Positions 1-10,805 of a DNA stretch of 64,000 nucleotides are shown piece after piece; position 1 is the stretch's first letter; each line of letters starts with the position of its first letter. A program made the translations under genes and the position numbers. This stretch comes from Adiantum capillus-veneris (lineage: Eukaryota; Streptophyta; Polypodiopsida; Polypodiales; Pteridaceae). The notes beneath the pieces were generated by a model, which made no database searches, was not told the DNA's origin, and saw only the letters and a program-made list of their open reading frames with translations. The stretch spans positions 61,695,748 through 61,759,747 of the forward strand of contig CM043944.1 in assembly GCA_014529385.2 (NCBI GenBank), given 5' to 3'.

Positions 1-420
1 TTCCAACATGTGTGGAAGACCAAGAAGTGTTCAGTTTTTGGGAACACCTTGAAACAACTAGATCATTGAAATTATACAAGAAAGTAGGAAAGAAATTGTT
101 GACATAGGAAAACACACAAGAACTTTGATGAGTGGAATTGGGTTATTGATGCCACAAGGATTGAATATATTTGTGAGTCCTTGCCCAAAGTCCTACATCA
201 AGGTGTGGTAGGGTGGCTCCCCTGTTAGCCAATGTACCTACAATTGTGGGAAGACGTCATGGCTCAGCTTGAGCATGACTTAAATTTGTAGTTTTTTGGT
301 TTATGCCAATATAATTCACTCACAATTGTGAGTCTTGCCCAAATTTCTTTTTTTAAAGGAAATGGACCCTTATGAGCTTATGAGGCTCTTAAATCAAGGA
401 AATATTTTACAAAAATTGCT
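1..420. other. Unassigned sequence left of element I
   Basis: No coding frame or known repeat was recognised here. It contains a perfect 16-bp palindrome at 318-333 (ACTCACAATTGTGAGT), and the phrase GTGAGTC-TTGCCCAAA occurs twice (about 172 and 328). The integrase reading frame of element I stops matching the family pattern near 420, so this is probably the sequence at a truncation or insertion junction. Confidence 0.4.
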
Positions 421-918
421 ATATTGGGTATGGTGCGATATGCAGGGGGTGAAATAGGCCCCACAAAATCAATGCCCCATTTGCAAATGCCCTTCCTCCC
501 ATCATTGGCCATAGTGGCATCTCATCTCTCTTTATCAGCACCTTGGTGCGCTCACATGCGTCACAACGCTTGACAAACTCGTCAGCATCCATATTGGCCA
601 ATGTATGCCACCATATCCTATGGTTAAGAAAATTTTTGTTGTCTTATTGCCTGAAAAATTTCCTCCACTTCTGCCTCCATGTGCATGTTCTAGAATCAGC
701 AGGTATTCACTTTCACTTGCACAGATTCTAAGTTGATTGTCCTTTCCTCGCTTATAGAGTTGGTTCCCAATTAAACTAAAGTCGCGGACCTCCAGCTCTA
801 TAGCCCTTTTCCGTCCTCTTGTTATGTTTTCAAGAAACGTTCTTGTAGGTAAGAAATCAATGATATATTGACTCCATGCAGGTGCAATGTTTACCTGAAA
901 CAATGTCGCGTGATCCAC
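421..918 (-). pseudogene. Element I integrase fragment (zinc-binding domain and first catalytic Asp)
   Basis: Two overlapping minus frames carry the retroviral-type HHCC zinc-binding domain: a His region (HAHGGRSGGNF; the second His of the HX3H pair appears replaced by Asn) and then CDACERTK. These are followed by WGIDFVGPISPP, which holds the first catalytic Asp of the DDE core. The frame then degenerates at about 420, so the second Asp and the Glu are absent. This domain would join the element cDNA to host DNA; here it cannot, because most of the catalytic core is missing. Confidence 0.75.
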
Positions 919-1173
919 TGGTCATTTTGCACTACATATAGTACAATTGTTAACATAAGCATGTGTGTCAGCATACATAGTTGGCCAATAAACCCCTAAT
1001 TGTTTCAGTCTTTGGTGTGTTTTCATTGTTGAACAATGAAATACACAATCCTAAAACGTGTGCTTTCTTCAAGATAACACTCAAATTCCTCTGGATTTTA
1101 TACATAATCGTAGAATTTGGTCCTATCCTAGATGATACAATTGTCCTGCAATCAACTGGAAGTTTTTTGTTTT

Positions 1174-1790
1174 TCAAATTGTTTGATGTTTTGGATTTGT
1201 CTTCCTTGTTATCAAATCTACCTCCAAAGGAAAGAATGCTAACAATTTCCTGAGACCATTTGGTATCATTTCAATATTGAAAACATACGCGTCAGGTATG
1301 TCATCATCTACTCCTTCAGAAGCTTCCCATTTTGTAGCTTGAAAGATGATCCGCCCGTAGATGAGTTTTACCCTTTTTGACCACCACTGTAAAATCAAAC
1401 TCTAGCAATATAATAAACCAACATACAATTCTCCCAATATTGCATGGTTTATTTACCAGATACAAAAGAGCTTGATGATCTGTGAAGAACACAAATTTGT
1501 TTGCGAGCAAGTAATGCCGAAATTTCTTTACAGCATATGATCTGTGAAGAACACAACTTTGTTTGCGAGCAAGTAATGCCGAAATTTCTTTACAGCAAAA
1601 TCATTCCTAACCCCTCTCTTTTAGTGGTTTTGTATTTCTTTTATGCACTATTTAACTGTCGTCTTGCATAACAAACTGTAAAATCCATTGTTTCGTCTCC
1701 ACGTTGAGCCAGAATACTCCCGATTGCATATGCATATGCATCAATGTGAACATGGAATATTTTTTTCCAATCTGGTGCCTTAAGTACGTG
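1174..1790 (-). pseudogene. Element I RNase H domain with internal 62-bp tandem duplication
   Basis: The minus frames show HIDAYAYAIGSILAQ (first catalytic Asp region) and later FFTDHQALLYLVNKP, the usual TDH region of Ty3 RNase H. This activity removes the RNA strand during reverse transcription. A tandem duplication (1476-1535 and 1538-1597, 60 bp each with one mismatch) repeats the segment KKFRHYLLANK-VFFTDH, so the TDH motif occurs twice and the frame is disturbed. A stop and frameshifts separate this part from the RT. The end of the domain (about 1174-1300) is weakly preserved. Confidence 0.7.
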
Positions 1791-2720
1791 CTGATTCAAG
1801 GTTTTCCTTCAGCTTTTGGAATGAAGTTTCACACTCCTCAGTCCAATCGAAACTGTCTAACAAACGATACAGAGGTTGTGCGATGATTGCATACATATAT
1901 ATGAGTCTTCGATAATATCCACAGTGTCCCATGAAGTATTGCACTTGTTTCGCATTAGTAGGATTGGGTAAGTCTACTATGACTTTGATTTTGTCTAGGT
2001 CAGTGGTTATGCCATTTATTGAGACAACGTGTCCTAAGATGCAGCCTTGCCTAACCATAAAAATGCACTTTTCCGGGTTAAGACATATTTGATATGTTCT
2101 GCACTTCTCAAATACATTTTGTAAATGGTCAATATGTTCCTCTCGTAGAAGAGAGTGTACACAAAGATCATCCATATATATTTCTAAGAATATTCTCAGG
2201 TATTCTTTGAACGCATGCGTCATTAACCTTTGAAAGGTAACTGGGGCATTAGTTAAGCCGAAAGACATAACTCTATACGCGTATATTCTCCATTCTGTGG
2301 CAAATGCTGTTTTGTGTTGATCCTCTATTGCAATTGTCAGTTGGTTATACCCTGAAAACCCATCTAGAAAGGAATAAGCCCGTTTCCCGGCCACCCTCTC
2401 AAGTACATGTTCTGTGATCGGCAAGGGATAATTATCCCTTATGGTGGCTGCATTTATCTTTTTGAGGTTCACACACACTCGCAGCTTTCTGTCTTTTTGG
2501 GGACAACCACAATGGGTGACACCCAATCTGTATGCTCGATTTCATAGATGAATTCAACATCCATCAGCTTGTCAATCTCCTCTTTGATTCGTTTAGCAAA
2601 TGTGTCATTATATGTATAAGGACATTGTTTGCTAGGTTTGGCATCTGATTTCAAAGGAATTGTACGTTGGCATATCGATGGATCAACTCCTTTGAGGTCT
2701 TTGTAGGACCATGCAAACAC
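1780..2720 (-). pseudogene. Element I reverse transcriptase
   Basis: Two overlapping frames (2469-2720 and 1780-2526) make one RT domain interrupted by a frameshift near 2500. The start holds DWVSPIVVVPKK. The rest holds RVCVNLKKINAAT, YSFLDGFSGYNQ, the fingers/palm motif FGLTNAP, and the catalytic IYMDDLCVHS. The thumb and connection follow (GYYRRLI, FDWTEECE). The catalytic YMDD box is preserved, so decay is by frame loss rather than active-site loss. It lies directly upstream (minus sense) of the RNase H remnant, as in other Ty3 pol genes. Confidence 0.88.
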
Positions 2721-3848
2721 ATCTTTATACTTCTTGAGAAGTTGTGTTAGTTGTTCTTCTTCTCCAGGCTCTAAATCAATTGCGATATAGACCGGCTGAG
2801 GCTTTTCACCTGGTTCAAAGAGGTCTATCCTTTTTGCATTTTCTGGCCCATCGCTGGTTTGTTCTTTCCCTGACTGGTGGTGTCATTATGATTTTTTTGT
2901 CCTGGATGGTGAATTTTCTATAGTGTGATGGTACATTCATGTTTCCTTTTTCTGACTCCTCCTTACCATCACTTTCTTCCTCAGTCGTCTATACCTCTCG
3001 TAAAGACCGTTTTAGTTCTTGGTATTTCTGTTTACGCTCCAATTTGGTCCACTCTGGGTCTTTTTTTTATTATTGAGATTTTTTTTATTTTGTTTCTGTT
3101 TTAGCTTTCCATACTTGTTTTATTTTCTCTTGCGTCCATTCCATTCGCACTCTTGAGAATCTTCCTGATATTTGGTCTTTTACACAATCCTCTGCCTTGA
3201 CAAGCATTAGATAGTGAGTTTTATCTTTTATCGTGGGGATCAGGTTCTCTCTCATTTTGTTTTCTACTCGTTTTCTCCTATACCGTTCTTGGCGTCTAGG
3301 ATGCTAATTGGCAAAATCATAAAACTTGATATTCTCTGTTTTCTCCCCACGCTCGCTTGAGCTGTCTGAACACTCATTATCTGCATCGCTATTTACCTCC
3401 AGATGCTCAGAGGAGTTATAAAACTCTTCTTGTTCTTGTGGTTCTACAATCTCATCTCCTCCTGGTATAAGGTTGTAATAGGGTAGCACATCATAGCCAT
3501 CCTTATTGCAAAATTTTATCGTTGGGCTATCTGTAATGGTACAGACATCCAATGTTGCTAGTATGTGTTCCCATTCCAGAGGTTTCAGGGCATCTTCAGG
3601 AAAAGGTTCCGAAATATAATCCTTGTTCTCAATAGGCTCTTTCTAAGACACATTCCTCTCTTTTTAAGCTCCCACAATGTGAAGCTCCGCACATCCATAT
3701 CTCTTTTTGTTTCCCTAACCATGCTGGGAGTTCCGACCCTGCCAATGTAGCTGAATCAAACTCTTCCACTGGTGTTTGGTTCACATCTTTGTAAGTATGG
3801 TCTTTTAGGTGTATTTTGGTTGTAGTCTTGCCATGTCTGAGGTATATG
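2721..3848 (-). pseudogene. Element I protease-to-RT linker, acidic
   Basis: This stretch joins the protease end to the RT. At 3629-3848 the frame HIYLRHGKTTTKIHL corresponds to the position of SLYGKTGTKKLY in family A, where it closes the protease domain. At 3304-3552 an 82-codon frame is rich in Asp, Glu and Ser (DADNECSDSSSERGEK), like the acidic linker of family A. From 2721 to about 3300 the frame is broken by stops and nothing beyond linker-like sequence is recognisable. Confidence 0.55.
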
Positions 3849-4740
3849 TGTAACAAGACTTGATTTTGAGGTGTTTTAGTAATAAATTTTGTTTTCTAGG
3901 AAGTTTTGGTCGTTTTAAAGTTAGTCCACTGTGTAGAAGGATGTGTGGATTGTTTTCGTCCAATAAAATTTTTTGATCCGGAAGGCACTTTCTGGGGCAT
4001 TTTTGAAGGTGTTAACGTGGATTTTGAAAAAGTGATGTATGAAGCGATTGAAGCCTGCGTTATAAGGAACAACTTTGGTTCTTTGAGTCTTTAGAGATTT
4101 TGATGTTTTGATGCTCGTTGAGGGCCAAAGATTAAGAAAAAAGTTGGATTTGCTGTTTTTGCATCGTTTTTGTAGAAAATGTTGTTTTGCAGGTTGATTT
4201 TCAGCAAATCAGAGCAGGCTATGGAAATTTTCCATCACATAGCCGTCGAAAGGGGCAGCGAGGGCAACAAGATTGTGTGAGACGGACTTGGGTTGTTTTG
4301 GCTCCGTTTGGGAGTTATGTTCAGTTGAAGACAGCTGAAAAAAAAAATCAAAAATAAAAAATCTAACCTCTACGGATCGCTTCGCGATCACGTTTTTACC
4401 TTGTTCTCGTAGGTATATTGGCGCGCAAGTCGAGTCGACCGAACGCCAAAAATAGAAAAGCGGCTATTTTGAGAGGTCGCAGGCTTTTGGAGGAAAAAAT
4501 CAGAATAGAAGGACGTGGTGGTGCGTTTTGGGAGGATTCACCGATCTCTCTTCTGCGAGTGCGAGTGCGAGTGAGACGCTGCATGCAAGTGAATCGAAGC
4601 TCGAGGGTGGTCGGGAGGTTTGAGCTGCGTACAACGGAGTGCGCCCATATATTTTGCTCCTCTGTTGTATCAAACACTATCAATACAAAGATTTCTTCCT
4701 CTATTTTGCTGTCTATCTCTATTATTTGGTTCCTGTGACA
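3849..4740 (+). mobile_element. Solo LTR (892 bp) inserted in element I
   Basis: The segment begins TGTAACAAG and ends CCTGTGACA, giving TG...CA ends with near-matching inverted termini. It is flanked by the 5-bp direct repeat ATATG at 3844-3848 and 4741-4745. Removing it rejoins the element I protease frame (minus strand DWGYDHI followed by YLRHGKT). It contains no coding domain. The right part (from about 4640, with ATCAATACAAAGATTTCTTC) resembles the 3' end of plant copia LTRs read on the plus strand, so orientation plus and copia origin are likely but not proven. It records a full insertion followed by LTR-LTR recombination. Confidence 0.85.
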
Positions 4741-4745
4741 ATATG

Positions 4746-5734
4746 TGGTCGTAACCCCAATCTTGGACCATCTTTAATTGTCTCATGAATGGTCTTCCCA
4801 AGATGATCTCGTAATTGTTCGTTTTGTCTAAATTGACTATTGCAAATGTATGCTCATACTCGATTCCGCACTAGGTGACAATTACTTTTTCTAAGAGTCC
4901 TAAAGGCTTCTCCATGAACCCATTTGCCAATTGCAATTTCATTCTCGTAGCTTTCAAAGCTGGTTTTCCCAATTTTTTCCAGATTTCCTTGGTGGCGATA
5001 GCGACTCATGCTCCATTGTCAATAATAGCTTTGGAAACTACTTCTTGGAATTATACTGGTAGCGTGGTGTTTCCATTTTCTCCCTCCCAATATTCTCCAA
5101 CCTTTTTTAAAGGTACCGGCCTAGTGTTTAGTTGAGGCCTGTCCAATTCTCTGATCCCTTCTTGAAGCTTCGAGGTGGGGTCTTTTACTCCAAATTTTTC
5201 TAAGCATTTGTCTACGGTGGTCCACATGTTTGGTTGTAACCTCAGGAGTTCGGCTAATGTGATTGTGCATGCCACAGGGGTGGACAATAACTCAATCAAC
5301 CCTTGTGAATCCATTACTCTGCTGGAAGAAAGTCTTTGAGATGGGATTGCTCTCACCTCAGACTTGGCTTCATACTCTCCTAAGTAAGAGGGTAGAGTTT
5401 TCAACGAGTCTGGTTGGCTGTGCCCTGAACTAATTGATCCCTGGTCTCCCCCTTGTGAATGCATATTAAAGTTCATTTGTGATCTTGCCTCAAATTCTTC
5501 AATAGGAGGTAAGATCTCATGTTTCTCTTTTCTCGTGCTATTCATTTGGTAACTCACCCGGTTGGCTTCGTTGGCATCACGGATTTGCTTCCATAGGTCA
5601 TCGAGACCGTTACAATCCGTACCCATTTCTACCAATGTTTTATGATGAAAACCCTCAATTGTCTCATCTGTCGTATTTGGCACTATGATAGGTTCTCTCC
5701 TAGACTCAGAGGCATTCGTGAGTCTTTCCTTCAT
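4746..5734 (-). pseudogene. Element I aspartic protease and preceding Gag-Pol linker
   Basis: The frame 5051-5734 (227 codons) is a polar linker, KEKHEILPPIEEFEARS to VPLKKVGEYWEGENG. After a stop it continues as VVSKAIIDNGA, the retropepsin flap-side active site, then KLGKPALKATRMKLQLANG and NYEIILGRPFMRQL (the conserved ILG motif). The catalytic triplet reads D-N-G rather than D-S/T-G, and it is followed at once by a stop. The protease of Ty3 elements matures Gag-Pol. This copy is inactive by stops. The 3' end was interrupted by the solo LTR and resumes at 3848. Confidence 0.72.
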
Positions 5735-5866
5735 TTCTAATTGTTTCTCTTAAGTTGGTTTGATAGGGGCTGGAGCTGGTACTTCATGCCAGCTTGCAGG
5801 TTTACCAAGCGGGTTTTCTATCAAGGATTGAGTTGTTTCAATCATCTTTCGACACATTTTCAACCT

Positions 5867-6601
5867 CTATTTTTCTATTTCAGCATATGGATAAGTCATC
5901 CATCTTTGCTCTTGGGTTTGGTTATTTTGGAGTCTGGCTTCGTAAGCTTTTAAAAGTGCATCTAACTGCTCATTTACCTTTTCTTCCAGCACTGATCCTC
6001 CTGATCCTGCACTTTTGGGTTCTGCTATTTCCTTGGGTGCTATGGTTGCCGCAGTGTGTGAGCTTAGACTAGCTAGATCCTCTAACCGCTCTAATCTATC
6101 CTTTGTGTGTTTTAACTCCTCAGATAGAGCCGTTTGCTCTCGTTTTCTCCTGGCTTTCATACGCGCCTTTCTAGATTTCCAAGTGCTTCTCTGATTTTTC
6201 ACTTCTGAACTTGGGGCATCGGTTTTTGGCTCTTCAATTATGGGTTCGTTCGTCATTCTTTGAGCTTGGGCCCGTGTCACTTCCTGAATAGGTATTATTG
6301 TCTCGTTTTTTGACCCTCCAATGGAAGGCACTGCTTCCAGCATGTTCAAGGTAGTTTTTGCTCCTTTGCTCGAGTTTTTAGGGCAATCTGAGATCAAATG
6401 AGTAACTCCGCACTCGGTGCAATATGCGTTGACTCTAATGATTTCATCATGAGGACAGTCTCTTAGCCAATGGTCTCCACCACACTTGTAGCAGGGTCCC
6501 TTAGGTTGTTCATGTGCTCCTTGAGCTCCTCTTTGTTGGTATGCATGTCTTTGCCCTCCCATGCCTCCGTTGGCTATGAACAACAATGTTCGTTCATCCA
6601 A
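5867..6601 (-). pseudogene. Element I nucleocapsid: two zinc knuckles, basic and coiled-coil region
   Basis: A 244-codon minus frame begins with two tandem knuckles, CYKCGGDHWLRDC and CTECGVTHLISDC. Both have spacing CX2CX3HX4C, one residue shorter than the usual CX2CX4HX4C. Behind them lies a basic stretch (KSRKARMKARRKREQ) and then a predicted helix with heptad-like leucines (LSEELKHTKDRLERLEDL), followed by another helical part. Such a domain packages element RNA. It is flanked by stops at both ends, and the neighbours on each side belong to the same Gag. Confidence 0.75.
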
Positions 6602-6688
6602 GCTATATCTTCCTTCTCATGCTGCATGTGCAGCTGTTGGTGGTCCTGTACTTCCCATCCTGCTCCATGGTTCTGGCGTTGAAGGTTC

Positions 6689-8044
6689 TTATAGTGGATA
6701 ATAGACAAGATTTGCAGCATATCCATTAGGATCTTCATAATATGCATGCATAGGCACCAAAGCCTTCTCTTCTGGTTCGGTTACTGTTGGTGTGTATCTT
6801 ATGCCAACTGGTCGTAATCCTGGTAGGGGTGGTTGTTGTCTCAACAATGGTTGTGGTTTTTCTACACCTACAGGTTCTGGTAGATTGCCTGCTTCATACC
6901 TAGGCATCGGTGGAAGTTGAGGAGATGCTACTTGAGCCTGGGGAGCATAAGGTCGTTCTCTCACATACCCCTTGCTATAATAGTATTCCTCCGTCACATG
7001 GTTTGTCCATTTTTGCTCAATAGCACACCACTTGGGTTGTTTAGCTTGAGGTTTGGCGTACAGGTTAATCTTTTTTAGCACTTCTTCTACAAGTTGCTCC
7101 TGGTTTACATCTACTTCTCCTTTTGGTGCCGTCTTAGCGGACTTGCTTCCACTTTGTTGTGAGGATGAATCGTCGTCAAGATCCTTGAATTCACCCTCCT
7201 TGTAGACCACACAATTGTCTACAAGATAAAGAGCCTCCTTAGTTAACTCATTTAACTTCGTGCTCCTCTTCATATGTAAGTCCTTCTGGAGATCTGCATT
7301 CCTCAGTCCTTGGATAAATATAAGCATAAGTCTAGACTGAGTTGGCAGTTCTTCCACAGGACAGAACTTAACATATCTTTTTAGTCGTAGGGCCGCCTTT
7401 TGCACAGATTACCCTTCTTTCTGTTTGAATTTATGGATTTATGAGACTGTATTATGAGCTATCTCCCTTTGTGAGAATTCCTCAATAAACTCGTCAAACA
7501 CCTCCTCCATAGACTCAAAGTCTCTACGCTCCACAGAGTCAAACCAAGTAGCAGTATCCTCCTCTAGGGTTAGTCCAAACCCTGCAAATTGGGTAGGGAA
7601 GTCTAACACCTCTTTAGCTCTAATTACACGCACAAAGGCTGCTACATGATCTCTAGGATCTCTATTTCCCGTGTATTTCTTGTTTACCCATTTTTGCACT
7701 TGCGAAAGTCTAATTCTACGATGGTCTACAAATCTCATCATTGGATCTCCTTGTCCCAACCTATATACCTCCTCTGGCCTTCAGTAGTGGGCGCGTTCCT
7801 CTCCCAATGGTGCTCCTAAGCCATAATTTCTAACAGTTCTTGTAAGAGATGGTTCATCTCTTTGAACTCGTTCTATGGGTGGTCTTCCAGGCTCTGTTGA
7901 CCCTTGAGTTTTTGGCTTACTCCCGCCTTGATACCATGAATAGAGTGGTGGTTCTTGTAAATCCCTTATCCCTCTTGCGGCTTGATAACCATCTCGGTTT
8001 TGGTCTTGTTCTAATGTTGCACTCTGTTGAAGCCATGCCTGCAA
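6689..8044 (-). pseudogene. Element I Gag capsid region
   Basis: Three adjacent minus frames (7781-8044, 7439-7759, 6689-7405) form a broken retrotransposon Gag. The middle one has the capsid-like part: GNRDPRDHVAAFVRV, TATWFDSV, and FDEFIEEFSQREI. The next continues with VEELPTQSRLMLIFIQGL, a pattern common in plant Gag (retrotrans_gag family), then a proline-rich tail (LRQQPPLPGLRPVG). Capsid self-assembles into the virus-like particle. Stops at about 7760, 7438 and 7406 break the frame. Confidence 0.72.
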
Positions 8045-8089
8045 TGATGGCTAAGTTGCTAGTTGGTTTTGGTTGTTGAACGTCGGTTG

Positions 8090-8947
8090 TCAGGTAGAAT
8101 GTGAGGTCGCGTCATACTCTTCTGAAAATGGATTTGTCAACTTGCTAGGGGTGTAGGTGGCTCTTGGCACTTCTTCGGGGGCATATGTTGATGCTTCTGG
8201 AACTGTTGCCTTTTCTACCTCCTCTGGGAGAATACATTTGTATTCTCGCCTGTACCTATCAACAAAAACAATATCCTTCCCCATAGCAATTTCATAAGAG
8301 AATAAGTAAAGAACCTTGCTTTTGCTTAATTCGTTTGGGTAGGGTTCTTTGCAATGAAAGTAAGAGACTATTCCCTCGCTCTCATGCTTGTAAATCCCCA
8401 CATTCTCATTATAGGTTGAGACCCTAGTTGTTTTCTTATCATACATAAAGATAGCTCCAGGTCAATCAATATTTGGTGGCGGTTCTTGACTTTCTGAAAC
8501 CATTTTTCCTTTTGCCGCATTATCTCCATATCTATTGTAATCCTTAGGGTTACAAACTATCAAATAATGGTTTCCCTTTTCGTCTCGGAATCTATCTCCA
8601 TCATCATAGACTTGAATTATTTCCAGTCTTTGAGCAGGCCTTTCTTCAATACAAATACACGTGCGTCCTCGATAGTCAGAATAAACTAGGGCTCCCCTCG
8701 AGTTCGTTCCTTCTAAAAAGATTATAGTGAACTTGGAATCGTTCAAAGGATTTAGAGAGGTGCTTCCTCCTGGAATTGGTCCATCATAGGTGAAACCTCC
8801 TGGCTGTTGACTACCCATCATGAAGAAGGACTTATCAAATGAAGTGTCAGTATCACTACCCTCCTCAATAATCGATGCTAGTGGATCTAGCCTTGTCTGA
8901 GTTACACTCTCCTCGGTGGACACTAAGCTACCTTGATCACCTACCAC
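8090..8947 (-). pseudogene. Element I N-terminal Gag extension or extra ORF, unknown function
   Basis: Two frames (8462-8947, 161 codons; 8090-8446, 118 codons) read as one protein split by a single TGA near 8460. I do not recognise a domain. The first half is acidic and Ser/Gly-rich (EEGSDTDTSFDKSFFMMG), then has a mixed strand-rich stretch (GRTCICIEERPAQRLEIIQV, GNHYLIVCNPKDY). The second half has VGIYKHESEGIVSYFHCKEP and KDIVFVDRYRREYKCILPEE. It lies between the leader and the capsid region. Some Tat-branch elements carry an extra ORF before gag; whether this is homologous cannot be judged here. Confidence 0.5.
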
Positions 8948-10785
8948 CTTTTGCTCTCTAAAAATGTGTCTTCCTTATCTTAAATTCATCAAACTTAGCA
9001 ATGCAATTTATCAAAAATCCAACCAGTCACCTGGCAAAGGATCAGTTTCCGCACAACTTCTTGCTTTGCCATTGAATATACCTGTACACAAGCGTTTAAT
9101 TTTGGCAATTGAATCAAAGCATTCAACCGCTAGAGGTTTTTTTAGTAATGATTGGAATAACTGAAGAGTTAACCTCAACCACTATTGTATTTTATACACT
9201 TCTGATGTTCTGAATTAGGTCTGCTAATCTGGAACTGTACTTCCCTCGGATGTTGGTCAATTTACCTGAAAAGTCTTAATTCCGTCTTTGCTCCGTCAAA
9301 AGGTCAAACAAGGTCCAAATTCGCTTTTGAAAGAAGTTCTGGAATCCTCAAGTCAAATGGAACATCACTGTATGTCCTCAGTCAGTTTTTCACTTTCCTA
9401 AGCCCTAGTAGACATCCTACACGTAGGATGTCTCTTACTCTGTTTTGCCTGGTTTTTGCACTATGGATTCCCCTTGATGTGTTGAGTCCACATCTGCTTT
9501 TACTTTTTGATTTGGACACATATAAGCTGGTCAATTGGTCAAAAATCTGTTCCAGCAGCCTGATGTTGGTCTGACCAGTCAATTCAACTCCAATTTGGAC
9601 CAAAATTGACTAAGAGGCTTGCCTTAGGCTATACAACACCGTGCTATGCCTATAGTCAGTTTCCGGCTTCAATTTCATGCATTAGACATTCTACATGTAG
9701 CATGTCTAATTGCTCAAAATGGCTTCAAATGCAAAGCATAGACTCCTCTTGAGGTGCTGATCACTTTGGTATGCTCAAATCAGGGATTGGACTACCAAAT
9801 CACCCAGAACACATCCTACGCGTAGGATGTTTTTTTGGCCTGTTTGACCCCAGACTTGAACCACAGCTTCCCCTTGATGCCAGCAACCCAGTGCTATGCT
9901 TAGATTTTGGTTTGGATTTCAAAAGACCCCAATTTTAGCTGTTCTATCCCTTTTCAGTCAAAGATGCTAAAGTCTGATTAGAACCCAATTTTCTCACCCA
10001 ATTGAGATGAAACCCTTCTCAGGCACTTAATAAATCATGCAGATCATGCTTATGCAGCCATCCTATGGTTTTGATCTTAAAATAATGCATTGGCACAATT
10101 TGGGTAGGATGTCTAGCAATTTCTGTCTATCTGGCCTTATCCTGTCAAGATATGGTCAAATTTCCACTTTCCAGGTGAAAATAGGGTAAAACCTACCTTC
10201 TAAACACACTGGTCAACTCAAAATTTCAAAATTTTCACCAGATCACCCTGTAGACATCCTACGCGTAGGATGTCTCCTGGCTTAAAATTTATTTTTTTCC
10301 TGACAGAAATGCTCCTGATGCTCTGCAGCTCTCTTAGAAACACTCACAGCAACTTGTGAACTTCAGTTCAGCTTTCAAACACTCTTTTGCGTCTTTTACA
10401 ACCTTGTGATGAACCTAACAGCAAGTATAACATGCATGAAGTGCTCTAGATCATAAATCATGATGTCCTACTTACCCTACTACTTCTCATCATGTGAAAT
10501 GGTGATAATGGTGTTTTGGTTGCTTCCTGGCCTCTCCGGACTCTCAAGCTCTCCTTTCACCGCTTCTACCACTCAAACTCCTACTCATCAACTCAACTAA
10601 GACCTAAAAACTATCTAAGTCTACCTCAGTCGAAGGATCTAGGCTAGACACACGCTCCCTAAACTCCCTCTAAGACCTAGAGAGTCCTCCACCCTCTGAT
10701 CCTATCTAAATGTAAAATGAGACTCTGGCAATCTAGAGAATCCCTATCCTCAAGGACTAGTCTCGGTCACCTACCTAGGGTTTTT
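8948..10785 (-). other. Element I untranslated leader
   Basis: About 1.8 kb between the primer site and the first Gag codon has no open frame of note. It carries the palindromic modules listed separately. The part from 10540 to 10785 is C/T-rich on the plus strand, that is purine-rich in the element's own sense. Long leaders are usual in Athila- and Ogre-type elements. Confidence 0.55.
9410..10320. repeat. Dispersed palindromic modules in the element I leader
   Basis: Palindromes built on the arm AGACATCCTAC / GTAGGATGTCT occur at 9410-9433 (11-bp arms), 9681-9710 (30 bp, one mismatched pair), 9811-9830 (20 bp, perfect) and 10252-10275 (24 bp, perfect, centre ACGCGT). Half sites with GTAGGATGTCT lie at about 10104-10115 and 11156-11167, the latter inside the LTR. 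About 35-45 nt to the right of each full palindrome is a related box: CCCCTTGATG at 9470, CTCCTCTTGAGG at 9743, TCCCCTTGATG at 9869, GCTCCTGATG at 10311. So the repeating unit is larger than the palindrome. Confidence 0.8.
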
Positions 10786-10804
10786 GTCCCCAGCAGCGGC
10801 GCCA
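10786..10804 (-). promoter_or_regulatory. Element I primer-binding site (tRNA-Asp type)
   Basis: On the minus strand, one base after the LTR end, the sequence is TGGCGCCGCTGCTGGGGAC. This differs at only a few positions from TGGCGCCGTTGCCGGGGA, the tRNA-Asp primer site used by Athila-type elements. Minus-strand cDNA synthesis would start here. Confidence 0.75.
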
Positions 10805-10805
10805 A

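Noticed and set aside
4396-4738. Two overlapping Arg-rich frames near 4400-4740
   Set aside because: They lie within the solo LTR and have repetitive composition.
421-5734. Endogenous pararetrovirus (Caulimoviridae)
   Set aside because: The pol carries integrase sequence after RNase H, and an LTR and primer site are present; no movement-protein motif was seen.
9410-10275. CRISPR-like array from repeated palindromes
   Set aside because: Spacing is irregular (about 130-440 bp), the copies are diverged, no cas genes are present, and the setting is a plant retrotransposon leader.
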